NCBI GenBank assembly: GCA_016931615.1
Contig: JAFGEL010000006.1
Span: 1-64,000 of the forward strand
From: Desulfuromonadales bacterium
GTDB taxonomy: Bacteria > Desulfobacterota > Desulfuromonadia > Desulfuromonadales > Geopsychrobacteraceae
DNA: 64,000 bases
Direction of reading: 5' to 3'
In this document: positions 57,286 through 64,000 of the stretch, in pieces
Layout of the letters: every line of letters starts with the position of its first letter
Numbering within the stretch: the stretch's first letter is position 1
Notes under the pieces: generated by a model
Database searches by the model: none
What the model was told of the DNA's origin: nothing
Seen by the model: the letters and a program-made list of their open reading frames with translations, nothing else
Made by a program: the position numbers and the translations under genes

Positions 57286-57312
57286 AAAAGCGATTATAAT
57301 TAATCTTAGCTT
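57286..57312 (-). promoter_or_regulatory. LysR-type operator and promoter of the second tctCBA operon (site 2)
   Basis: AAAAGCGATTATAATTAA at 57286-57303. Read toward tctC, AATCGC is followed by exactly 23 nt and then TATAGT (57261-57266, complement), the same geometry as site 1. Lies 78 bp before the tctC start. Confidence 0.72.
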
Positions 57313-57341
57313 CAGGCTTGCTTAACTTGGTGATATAAAAT

Positions 57342-57367
57342 GGCCAGTCTTCGTGGGTCGACTGGCC
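57342..57367 (-). terminator. Possible terminator after the sigma54-activator fragment
   Basis: Eight-bp stem GGCCAGTC / GACTGGCC with a 10-base loop, followed on the minus strand by ATTTTATAT. Confidence 0.4.
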
Positions 57368-57507
57368 TCAAGTAAACCTTACGGAATTGGGAATCTGATC
57401 GATCTCAGATGGCTGCGCCAATAACAGCATCGGCTAACGTGACCTGTCTGATATGGATCAGGCACAATGGCTACTTTGTTAATTGCAGTTTATTGATTTG
57501 GTGCTGC

Positions 57508-57901
57508 TTAAGGGCTGGTTTCTTTCTTCTTGAGTCAGCGTTTGACAGTGTTTCTGTCGACTTGAAGTCGTTCGGCGGTTCTGGAGATATTGCCATCCTC
57601 CTTTTTGAACACAGTATTGATGGCTCTGGCAGTAATTTCGTTCAGGCTTCCGGCTAGGGCGTCTTTGCTCTCACCATCCTGTTCCGTGGCTGGAGAGAGG
57701 GATGAAGAAATGATCGCTTCGTGCTGAGGGATATCATGAAGAGACATGTATTTCTCGGTAAAGTTTTCAAGTTCGCGGACGTTTCCGAGCCAGGAATAGC
57801 TGATAAGTGTTTGCACCAGATGTTCTGAAGCTGGTTTGGGTTTCGTTTCGTTTCTTTCTCCAAGCTCCCTGACTTTCAGATTAAAAAGGTAAACGGGATC
57901 A
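57508..57901 (-). pseudogene. Sigma54-dependent activator, C-terminal fragment with premature stop
   Basis: Starts without a proper N-terminus right at the right att repeat. Contains YSWLGNVRELENF, the end of the AAA+ domain (usually YPWPGNVRELEN), and a Fis-type HTH RAINTVFKKEDGNISRTAER. At 57535-57537 a TGA interrupts RNTVKR-stop-LKKKETSP; TGG there would restore the usual end, with the old stop at 57508-57510. Receiver/sensor and most of the AAA+ domain are missing. Confidence 0.8.
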
Positions 57902-57915
57902 GTCGGGCGTGCCAA
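57902..57915 (+). repeat. Right attachment repeat (attR)
   Basis: GTCGGGCGTGCCAA, an exact copy of the tRNA-Arg end at 39076-39089. Bases outside the repeat differ on both sides. Confidence 0.88.
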
Positions 57916-57930
57916 CAAGATAGACTAAAG

Positions 57931-57969
57931 GCCTGTGCTGTTCATCTGAACGGTGCAGGCTTTTTTTTT
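57931..57969 (+). terminator. Free-standing terminator, probably the original tRNA-Arg terminator
   Basis: Stem-loop from GCCTGTGCTGTTC to GAACGGTGCAGGC (57931-57960; 13 or 14 pairs including three G-T), then nine T residues. No + strand gene ends here; it begins 15 bp after the right att repeat, where a tRNA terminator would be expected. Confidence 0.85.
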
Positions 57970-58180
57970 GTGAGGATTCGAAGCGGAACGAGCGCTCACT
58001 GAATGTCAGAATAGCGGCTATAGACGACTGCACCAGCGAGATGTGAGTGAAGAAGTGAATGAAGGGGATCCGAATTTCACAGATCAAGAATTGGCCTGGC
58101 GGCATGGGTGCAAATAATTTAGACTAATTCGTCTGGATTGACTGCAGTTGCGTTCGGAAGCTTCATTTTGAGAGTCGCAC
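57970..58180. other. No recognisable gene
   Basis: Stretch between the displaced terminator and a doubtful small ORF. No conserved frame, repeat or RNA is seen. Confidence 0.5.
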
Positions 58181-58363
58181 GTGTCCATTCATGTCATGAC
58201 CAAGGCTGCGGCTGCAGCGGAGGCTCTGGCTGCAGGCAAAGCCTGTCTCTACGACAGCCATCTGGATGAGGTTTTTGAGTTCGACAATATCGATCTCTGT
58301 GTTTCTTTGTATCTGCCTGACGGTGACGTTGTGCAGCTGATGTTATCCTTTCCTCACACCTGA
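58181..58363 (+). CDS. Doubtful small hypothetical protein
   Basis: 60 aa from GTG (or 55 aa from the ATG at 58196). Alanine-rich start then LYDSHLDEVFEFDNIDLCVSL. Composition is protein-like but no family is recognised and the ribosome-binding site is poor. Confidence 0.3.
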   Translation: MSIHVMTKAAAAAEALAAGKACLYDSHLDEVFEFDNIDLCVSLYLPDGDVVQLMLSFPHT

Positions 58364-58388
58364 TTCGGGCGGCACGATACAGCAAGTT

Positions 58389-59228
58389 TCAGAGTTCAAT
58401 CTCAACCCCGACGGACGCCGAGAAAAATTTCTCCCCGAAACGTTCAGCCAAACGTCTGGCGCCCCTGAGCCCGGTGCAGTGCGATGCGCCGATTCTGGCG
58501 ATGTCGAGCTCTTCAAGTTGTTTGAGCGTGGCGACCATCTGTTCTTCGCTGCAGAATTTCAGATGCGTACCCCCCAGGATCATATGAATTTTATCCTGCC
58601 TGCTGACCTTGATGGCATGATCGATAATGTTCATCAGGCCGGCATGGGCACAGCCTAGCAGAATAACCAGCCCTTTCGGAGTATCGATAAACAGGGACAG
58701 ATCATCCTTCAGGGGATCTGCCGTCTGGGTTTTCTGTGCGGTAACAACCAGCAAATTGGGATCCCCGGTCTCTTCCGGATGGATACGTGGGACGCTGCCG
58801 GAGAGTATCAGTCCTGGGGCCACTGCTTGCGGACCGGCATCGAGAACAAACCGCGCTCCAAGTTTCTCCAGTTCCGTCCGGCTCCATGGAATCCCGATGT
58901 TGCGTGTCTTTCCGCCGTTATTACTGTAGCGTTCACTGAACAGATCGGGGTGGGCGTAAATGGGAATTTCGCCGGTTTTTTCCAACACCTGTTTCAGACC
59001 GCCGGTGTGGTCGAAATGCCCGTGACTGAACATGATCCCTTTAATCATGGCTAAATCAATGCCGAGCAGTTGCGCATTGTTGATCAGGGTCAGTCCGCCG
59101 CCGGTGTCGAAAAGAAAAGCTCCTGCAGGAGTCTGAACATGGCAGGCGAAGCCATGCTCACCCAACAGCCCGTAGGGGCTGACACGATCGACGCTGTTTT
59201 CACATAGAACGGTCAGGCGAATAGGCAT
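58389..59228 (-). CDS. MBL-fold metallohydrolase (COG1237 type)
   Basis: 279 aa. Metal motif SHGHFDHTGG (HxHxDH) after FDTGGG, with a later GCAHAG and GGTHL. Resembles archaeal 7,8-dihydropterin-6-methyl-4-(ribofuranosyl)-aminobenzene-phosphate synthase-like proteins. Substrate unknown. Twenty-seven bp downstream of mutT. Confidence 0.87.
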   Translation of the reverse strand: MPIRLTVLCENSVDRVSPYGLLGEHGFACHVQTPAGAFLFDTGGGLTLINNAQLLGIDLAMIKGIMFSHGHFDHTGGLKQVLEKTGEIPIYAHPDLFSERYSNNGGKTRNIGIPWSRTELEKLGARFVLDAGPQAVAPGLILSGSVPRIHPEETGDPNLLVVTAQKTQTADPLKDDLSLFIDTPKGLVILLGCAHAGLMNIIDHAIKVSRQDKIHMILGGTHLKFCSEEQMVATLKQLEELDIARIGASHCTGLRGARRLAERFGEKFFSASVGVEIEL

Positions 59229-59255
59229 TTTTTTCTCCTCGAAAGTTATAATAAT

Positions 59256-59669
59256 TCAGTTCAGTGCTGCCCGTAATTTATCCAGGATCGGCTGGTCGGC
59301 AGGCAAAATGTTGTAGTCGGAAAAATTCTCCGGCCGTACCCATTGATGATCGGCGACCTCCAGGTGCTTGATGGTGCCGCTGTCCCAGTGGCAAAGATAG
59401 GCAAGAATCAGGGCCGCTCCCCAGTCATAACGATGATATACGGTTTCAAAGATCTGGTCGACACTGACGGAAATGTCCAGCTCCTCTTTCAATTCACGAA
59501 TCAGTGCCGCATGGGGCGATTCTCCGGTGTCGATTTTACCGCCCGGGAACTCCCAGAACCCCCCGAGACGTTTGCCTTCAGGTCGCCGAGTGATCAGGAC
59601 CTGACCCTGGCGGACAATAATTGCCGCGCAAACAGCGATTGGGAAAGAGTGATTTTCTGTTCTTGCCAT
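59256..59669 (-). CDS. mutT: Nudix hydrolase, MutT-like (8-oxo-dGTP diphosphatase)
   Basis: 137 aa from the ATG at 59669; the frame stays open to 59801 but the extra 44 residues are basic and non-family. Nudix box GKIDTGESPHAALIRELKEE (G-x5-E-x7-REL-x-EE). ITRRPEGKRLGGFWEFPGG fits MutT. Cleans oxidised dGTP from the pool. Confidence 0.88.
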   Translation of the reverse strand: MARTENHSFPIAVCAAIIVRQGQVLITRRPEGKRLGGFWEFPGGKIDTGESPHAALIRELKEELDISVSVDQIFETVYHRYDWGAALILAYLCHWDSGTIKHLEVADHQWVRPENFSDYNILPADQPILDKLRAALN

Positions 59670-59969
59670 GACTTCTGACCACAGGTGACGGAGAGCGAAT
59701 TTCCTGCTTTTCCAGTTGGCAGCTATCCGGAAACTTCGGAAGACAACGCTTGAGTTTTCAGAATGGAAACGCGCAATTTTTCGTTGTGACAAGGAGATCA
59801 AGGGGTTATGCGAAGACGTAACATTTTACGCCGCACAAATAAGCCCGTAGATTGATGCCGCCACGGCGGAAAAGGACCGTTTCCGGATGAAAACTAGTTG
59901 GAGCCTTGATCACTCTATGATAGAAACAGGCTCCTAGCAAGTTGTAATCAGGCTTTACGGAGTTGTGAC

Positions 59970-60692
59970 ATGTTTAAATTGTCGGATAAAGGGCGCGGCG
60001 TTCGGCAGATGTTTGATGATATCGCTCATCGTTATGATCTGCTTAACCGCCTGCTGTCTTTCGGTATTGATCGCCGTTGGCGCAGATTTGCCGTCAGCCA
60101 GTTGAGTATTCCAAAAAATGGTCGCGTGCTTGACATTGCGACAGGCACCTGTGATGTCGCTCTTGAAGTTGCCGAACAGAGTGATCCCTCGGTGGTGATT
60201 GTCGGTGAAGATTTTACCCAGGGGATGCTGGTGCATGGCCAAGCTAAACTGAAAAACTCTCCCCACGGTCAAAGAATCATGCTGGTCAACGCACCCTGTG
60301 AGGAGATTCCCCATCCGAATGATACCTTTGACGGCATAACCATCGCTTTTGGTATTCGCAATGTTGTTGATCGTGATGCCGGTCTACGTGAAATGTATCG
60401 CGTTCTCAAGCCGGGAGGACGGGCTGTCATCCTTGAGTTTTCCAATCCACGCAGCCAGCTGTTCCGCAAAATCTATTATTTTTATTTTCAGAAAATCCTG
60501 CCGACGATCGGTGGACTGATATCAAGAAAACGCAGCGCTTACCAGTATCTGCCCGATTCGGTCCTGGAATTTCCGTGTCAGGAAGACTTTTCCCGCATGA
60601 TGAGTGAAGCCGGCTTTAAGCGCGTACAGTTCACCGACCTCACTTTTGGGATTTCGACTGTTTATGTCGGGGATAAAGTCGTCGAGCAATAA
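59970..60692 (+). CDS. ubiE: Demethylmenaquinone/2-methoxy-benzoquinol methyltransferase
   Basis: 240 aa. SAM motif I VLDIATGTCDVAL, FDDIAHRYDLLNRLLSFGIDR at the N-terminus and FGIRNVVDRDAGLREMYRVL, all UbiE/MenG signatures. In a menaquinone-using bacterium it makes the final methylation (MenG activity). Preceded by a stand-alone promoter region. Confidence 0.93.
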   Translation: MFKLSDKGRGVRQMFDDIAHRYDLLNRLLSFGIDRRWRRFAVSQLSIPKNGRVLDIATGTCDVALEVAEQSDPSVVIVGEDFTQGMLVHGQAKLKNSPHGQRIMLVNAPCEEIPHPNDTFDGITIAFGIRNVVDRDAGLREMYRVLKPGGRAVILEFSNPRSQLFRKIYYFYFQKILPTIGGLISRKRSAYQYLPDSVLEFPCQEDFSRMMSEAGFKRVQFTDLTFGISTVYVGDKVVEQ

Positions 60693-60851
60693 TTCTCCCT
60701 GGTAGCTTGATAAGCCAATCTAATTTGGTAGTGCAGTTTTTTCGACAAAGATTACAATTTTGGTTGTTAATCCTCGGTGACGATTATAAACTGACGGGCA
60801 TGCTGGATCAGGTAGTTAATCCTTTTAGACTCTGTATCGAGGAGAGATTCA

Positions 60852-61043
60852 ATGGCAACTTACGAATGTGCAAAATGCGGAATGGCTGTGAATGCAACCT
60901 GTGCGAAATGTGACGCTCCACTGGTGAATGATGTTTTGAAACTGGACAGCGGCGTCGAGGTTCAGATTTCGAAATGTCCCAATGGACACGGTAAAATCAA
61001 GTCACCGATGTGTTGCGGCGAAGATATGAGCTGCTCCCTCTAA
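60852..61043 (+). CDS. Cysteine-rich mini-protein (zinc-ribbon-like)
   Basis: 63 aa. C6-x2-C9, C17-x2-C20, C42, C54-C55 and C61; IKSPMCCGEDMSC at the end. Preceded by GAGGAGAG. Two CxxC knuckles suggest a metal-binding fold. Similar small proteins occur in Geobacter relatives; function unknown. Confidence 0.75.
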   Translation: MATYECAKCGMAVNATCAKCDAPLVNDVLKLDSGVEVQISKCPNGHGKIKSPMCCGEDMSCSL

Positions 61044-61069
61044 ATCTCTCGGCGAGATATTTTTAAAAT

Positions 61070-61096
61070 CCCCGGCTGCACGTCGGGGTTTTTTTT
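61070..61096. terminator. Bidirectional terminator between convergent genes
   Basis: Stem CCCCGGC / GTCGGGG-type (61070-61076 with 61082-61088) followed by eight T residues on +; on the minus strand ATTTTAAAAATAT follows. Serves the mini-protein gene and the AsmA-like gene. Confidence 0.82.
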
Positions 61097-61100
61097 GAGG

Positions 61101-64000
61101 TTACGGCTCTGTTGATTCTTCCTTCTTTTCCGGTTCTCCTTGCAGCAGAGTGCCGATATCCTTTACCAGTTTCCCCGGAAGCCCGAGGGTTCGTTTGAAA
61201 ATTCCGAAAACTGTTTTTGACACCGAATCGATCGGAATGGGCGTCACTTTCGGGTCTTTCTTGCTCCCTTCGACCTTGAAGTAGGCGGTGACCAGAGCCT
61301 CTTCTTCACCGGCAAGAATCCAGCCGGCGATCGGAATCTTGGTAATGACTTTATCGACGGTTCGTAAAGGCTTCACTCCCAGAGTGAAGTCCAGCTTGTC
61401 ATCCACCAAGCCCTGCGTTCCGACCAGGGAAAGATTCATCGCTTCACTGGTGACCTTGAAGTCTTCGGTCGTCAGTTGGCCGGCGGCGATATTGACGCTG
61501 CCTTCCATCAGGCTGAAGGGCATGCCTTCCCGGTCCATGTCGGGAAGTTGTCCGGAAAATATTTGTGAAATGTTGAGCAGTGAAAAAACCTTGGCCAGAC
61601 CGTGAAATTTTCGCAAGGTTCCATCGCTGACCTGGAGGTGCAGCCCCCCCCGGGCTGTTCCCCAGAAATTTTCTTCGACCGGGTCACCTGCAATGTAGAA
61701 GTCTCCGCGCAGGCTGCCGTTAATGAGACCCTGTTCGGCAAACAGGTCCTGATGAAGGACCGATGCGTTGATGCCTTCGACGTGCCCGGAGATTTTCAAG
61801 GGCGCAGTTTGCTCCGAGCGATCAAATTCAACCCGGGCCTGACACCAGCCGTCCCCATTATCGAAGCTCAGCGGGTAAATGGTGAACAGTTTATTGTGAT
61901 CGCTGATGACCCCCTGGGCATTTTTGAAATGCAATCCTCCCAGAGTTCCCTGTTTGGCTGAGACCTTGATATGAACCGGGGTTGATTTTTGCCTTTTACT
62001 GCTTTTGTCGGGGGGATTTCCTCCTTGAAAAAGCTTGATCACATCAAGGACATCGACTTGGTCTGAACGAATATCGAGAGAAACCGACGGGTTTTTGAAA
62101 TCGTTGACAGATCCGTAGACTGTTGCAACCGTCCGGTCTTCGAGCCGAACTCGGACTGGAGAAAAGCGCAGCCTTTCGGCATCTATTTCCAGATGGCCGT
62201 CAAGGTCATGGAGTGTCAAATCCGGGTTGCTGAAAATCAGGTCGTGGGCGCGAATATTGGTACCTTGAATATCCAGTTTGAGGTGTGGTTTATTCCAGTC
62301 GGTAAAGCGGCCATTGACCTGAAAGACCGATTCTCCCAGAGATGCTTTCAGATCGTGAAAATTGAAACCTTGGCGGTTGATTTCGATCCGTCCGGTCGTT
62401 TGGCGTAATTCTCCGATGATGCTGGTCAGGTGAGCTTCGACATTATCCACATCGATAATGCCACGCGGACCCTCGTGATTACTGCTTAAGCTTGCAGTAA
62501 CTTCACCCTTGGAATGCAGTCTTTTCAGCAAGGGGGAAAACGGGGTGAGTTGTTGTAGCCGAAGGGGATCAAGTTTGAGCTGGTATTCCGGGTGATCTTC
62601 TGTCGCCTGATAGCGGCCTGAACCGGTCAGATCAATGTTCGGCAATTCCAAGGTGAAATGGTCAACCAGCAGTGAACGCGCCGCCAACTTGCCCTGCGCG
62701 CTGAATTTTGCCGGAGTTCCCGAGGGTTTCGTCAGGATTGAGGTATGCTGCAGCCGGGCCTCAGTGAAATCGGCAATGAGTGAAAAGTCGGGATGGTGCA
62801 GGGGGCCGGTCAGCTTCAAGTTGCCGGCGACCGGTCCGAAGAGGCCCCACTTGCGGAGCTCCGGGAAGGACTGCGTGAAAAGTTCGAGCTGGGGACTGGA
62901 CTGGACTGACAGGGTGATTTCAGGTTTCAGGAATGGAGAGTCGACCCGCCCGGAAAAATCGACCGGCTGCCCCCCGGCGACGATCACGCCATCCTGAATA
63001 CTCAGACGGTTGTTGTCGAGAACCAGATCGACGGAAAAATCGTGTAACTGTTTGATCTCGGGAATATCCCAGTCCAAGTTGCACAGGGTTATTTCTGCCG
63101 CTATTCGCGGAAGACCGGAAAAATTCTCATTGGCGGGCCAACTTTTTTCGGCGCTCAGGCTCAGTCTTTCCAGCTCGCCTTTGAGCAGTCTTTCGGCCTT
63201 GGGGATCCGCCATGTTTTCAGCAGCTGAGGGCTTAATTGAGTATTCATTGCCCCGAAGCGCCCGGCAATATAGTTTTTTTCAACCTGTCTTAAATAGTAA
63301 AATTCTCCCTGCAAGGGCACACTCAACATTTCACCCTTCAGAGCTGTGATAGCGTCCTGATCCTGAGTAGACGTCCAGCGTCCACTGAGCGCGAAGAGTT
63401 TTTCCTGGCCGGGAGCACCGCTTAACTGGGCATTGAAGACCGTCCCGTTGGCCGGGGCTCCCTGGATGCTCAGGTGCAGATCCAGAGCCTGGGGATAGCT
63501 CTGGCCCTTGATCCGGGGCAGGCCCGCAGTGGAAAACCCGCTCAGTCTCAATTCAGTTTGATGCACTTCCCGTCGCCACACATCGGGATCAGCGCTGGTT
63601 GGTAGCTTGGTGTCCAGGAACAGGTTGGCCTGGTAGTCGGGTAGTTGTGCACTGACAACCAGGCGACCACTTTGTCCTGCCTGCCAGCCCGTCAGGACCG
63701 CATGAAGATTGTTGACGCGCAGACGTTCCAGCATGTCATTTTTGCCATCCTGATAAATCTTGACCCTGGCATTATGAATAGTCAGGATGCTGATGCCGAG
63801 AGTGTTGAACAGGCGCTGTGAGGTCCCTTTCTCCGCACGCTGCGGCAAAGGGAAATGCAGTTGGAGCTCGGGGTTGTCGATCTGGACCTGGTCAAGAATG
63901 AATTGTCGCTGCAACAAGGGCGTCAGTTTCAACGTGGCGACGAGGCGCGGAACCCTGGCCAGTGGTGCCGTGGCGGAACCGATCTGAAGTTCTTTAAGTT
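61101..64000 (-). CDS. AsmA-family outer-membrane biogenesis protein (partial)
   Basis: At least 966 codons; the frame is open to the window edge, so the N-terminus is missing. A TTG at 63932 is only an internal codon: the sequence before it (LKELQIGSATAPLARVPR) continues AsmA homology. Repeating beta-groove segments, GQPVDFSGRVDSP and VNGRFTDWNKPHLKLDIQG, and a C-terminal AsmA_2/DUF3971-like domain (FHGLAKVFSLLNISQIFSG). Thought to bridge the periplasm for phospholipid transport, as YhdP/TamB relatives do. Confidence 0.85.
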   Translation of the reverse strand, partial: LKELQIGSATAPLARVPRLVATLKLTPLLQRQFILDQVQIDNPELQLHFPLPQRAEKGTSQRLFNTLGISILTIHNARVKIYQDGKNDMLERLRVNNLHAVLTGWQAGQSGRLVVSAQLPDYQANLFLDTKLPTSADPDVWRREVHQTELRLSGFSTAGLPRIKGQSYPQALDLHLSIQGAPANGTVFNAQLSGAPGQEKLFALSGRWTSTQDQDAITALKGEMLSVPLQGEFYYLRQVEKNYIAGRFGAMNTQLSPQLLKTWRIPKAERLLKGELERLSLSAEKSWPANENFSGLPRIAAEITLCNLDWDIPEIKQLHDFSVDLVLDNNRLSIQDGVIVAGGQPVDFSGRVDSPFLKPEITLSVQSSPQLELFTQSFPELRKWGLFGPVAGNLKLTGPLHHPDFSLIADFTEARLQHTSILTKPSGTPAKFSAQGKLAARSLLVDHFTLELPNIDLTGSGRYQATEDHPEYQLKLDPLRLQQLTPFSPLLKRLHSKGEVTASLSSNHEGPRGIIDVDNVEAHLTSIIGELRQTTGRIEINRQGFNFHDLKASLGESVFQVNGRFTDWNKPHLKLDIQGTNIRAHDLIFSNPDLTLHDLDGHLEIDAERLRFSPVRVRLEDRTVATVYGSVNDFKNPSVSLDIRSDQVDVLDVIKLFQGGNPPDKSSKRQKSTPVHIKVSAKQGTLGGLHFKNAQGVISDHNKLFTIYPLSFDNGDGWCQARVEFDRSEQTAPLKISGHVEGINASVLHQDLFAEQGLINGSLRGDFYIAGDPVEENFWGTARGGLHLQVSDGTLRKFHGLAKVFSLLNISQIFSGQLPDMDREGMPFSLMEGSVNIAAGQLTTEDFKVTSEAMNLSLVGTQGLVDDKLDFTLGVKPLRTVDKVITKIPIAGWILAGEEEALVTAYFKVEGSKKDPKVTPIPIDSVSKTVFGIFKRTLGLPGKLVKDIGTLLQGEPEKKEESTEP

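Noticed and set aside
57209-57340. Sigma54 (-24/-12) promoter for the second tctCBA operon
   Set aside because: No GG-N10-GC pair of the TGGCAC-N5-TTGC type was found upstream; a sigma70-like -10 with the LysR-type site explains the region better.
39090-57901. A tyrosine or serine integrase inside the island
   Set aside because: All long frames were read; only the IS110-family transposase is a recombinase, and it belongs to the IS. No integrase fragment was recognised.

Overview
The window reads as chromosome of a bacterium related to Geobacter/Desulfuromonas (Desulfuromonadales). The grounds are gene content: a Rieske/cytochrome b/pentaheme cytochrome c operon, pyruvate phosphate dikinase, a small 2[4Fe-4S] ferredoxin beside acetate kinase, an HDOD-histidine kinase, MJ0042/DUF3426 and DUF1573 proteins, and cysteine-rich mini-proteins. 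This is inference from content; no 16S rRNA gene is present.

Layout. (1) 1-14989: the 3' end of tuf followed by the S10-spc-alpha ribosomal superoperon on the + strand (rpsJ to rplQ, including secY, adk, map, rpmJ and rpoA), closed by a strong terminator. (2) 15149-23120: mgtE, recO, glyQ-glyS and ppdK on +. (3) 23144-29122: minus-strand signalling genes (a GGDEF/EAL response regulator and an HDOD histidine kinase, overlapping by 1 bp) and two metabolic genes. (4) 29391-38871: rhomboid protease and radical SAM genes, ackA, ferredoxin, a DUF3426 protein, hpt, DUF1573, the three-gene quinol:cytochrome c module, and two mini-genes. (5) 39012-39088: tRNA-Arg(CCG). (6) 39076-57915: an 18.8-kb genomic island inserted at the tRNA 3' end and bounded by 14-bp direct repeats. 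(7) 57931-64000: resident chromosome again: the displaced tRNA terminator, an MBL hydrolase, a MutT-like Nudix gene, ubiE/menG, a Cys-rich mini-protein and a large AsmA-like gene running off the window.

The island is the most distinctive part. It carries a catabolic set (RraA-like aldolase/decarboxylase, D-2-hydroxyacid dehydrogenase, DUF6282 metallohydrolase, SMP-30 lactonase-like protein, MFS permease), three solute-binding-protein-dependent transporters (one TRAP, two complete tripartite tricarboxylate transporters, plus a relic of a third) and one LysR regulator. Four transcription units share an operator-like sequence (core AAAAGCGATTWWAATTWA in three of them, a weaker copy in the fourth). 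In the two best cases it lies exactly 23 nt upstream of a -10 hexamer. This points to a single LysR regulon for uptake and breakdown of one family of (hydroxy)carboxylates. The substrate is not identified.

The island is decaying. The TRAP binding-protein gene is split by an IS1111-type IS110-family element, whose 3' non-coding end could encode a guide RNA. A short-chain dehydrogenase gene is cut at the left edge, a sigma54-activator gene is cut at the right edge and carries a premature stop, and no integrase is present.
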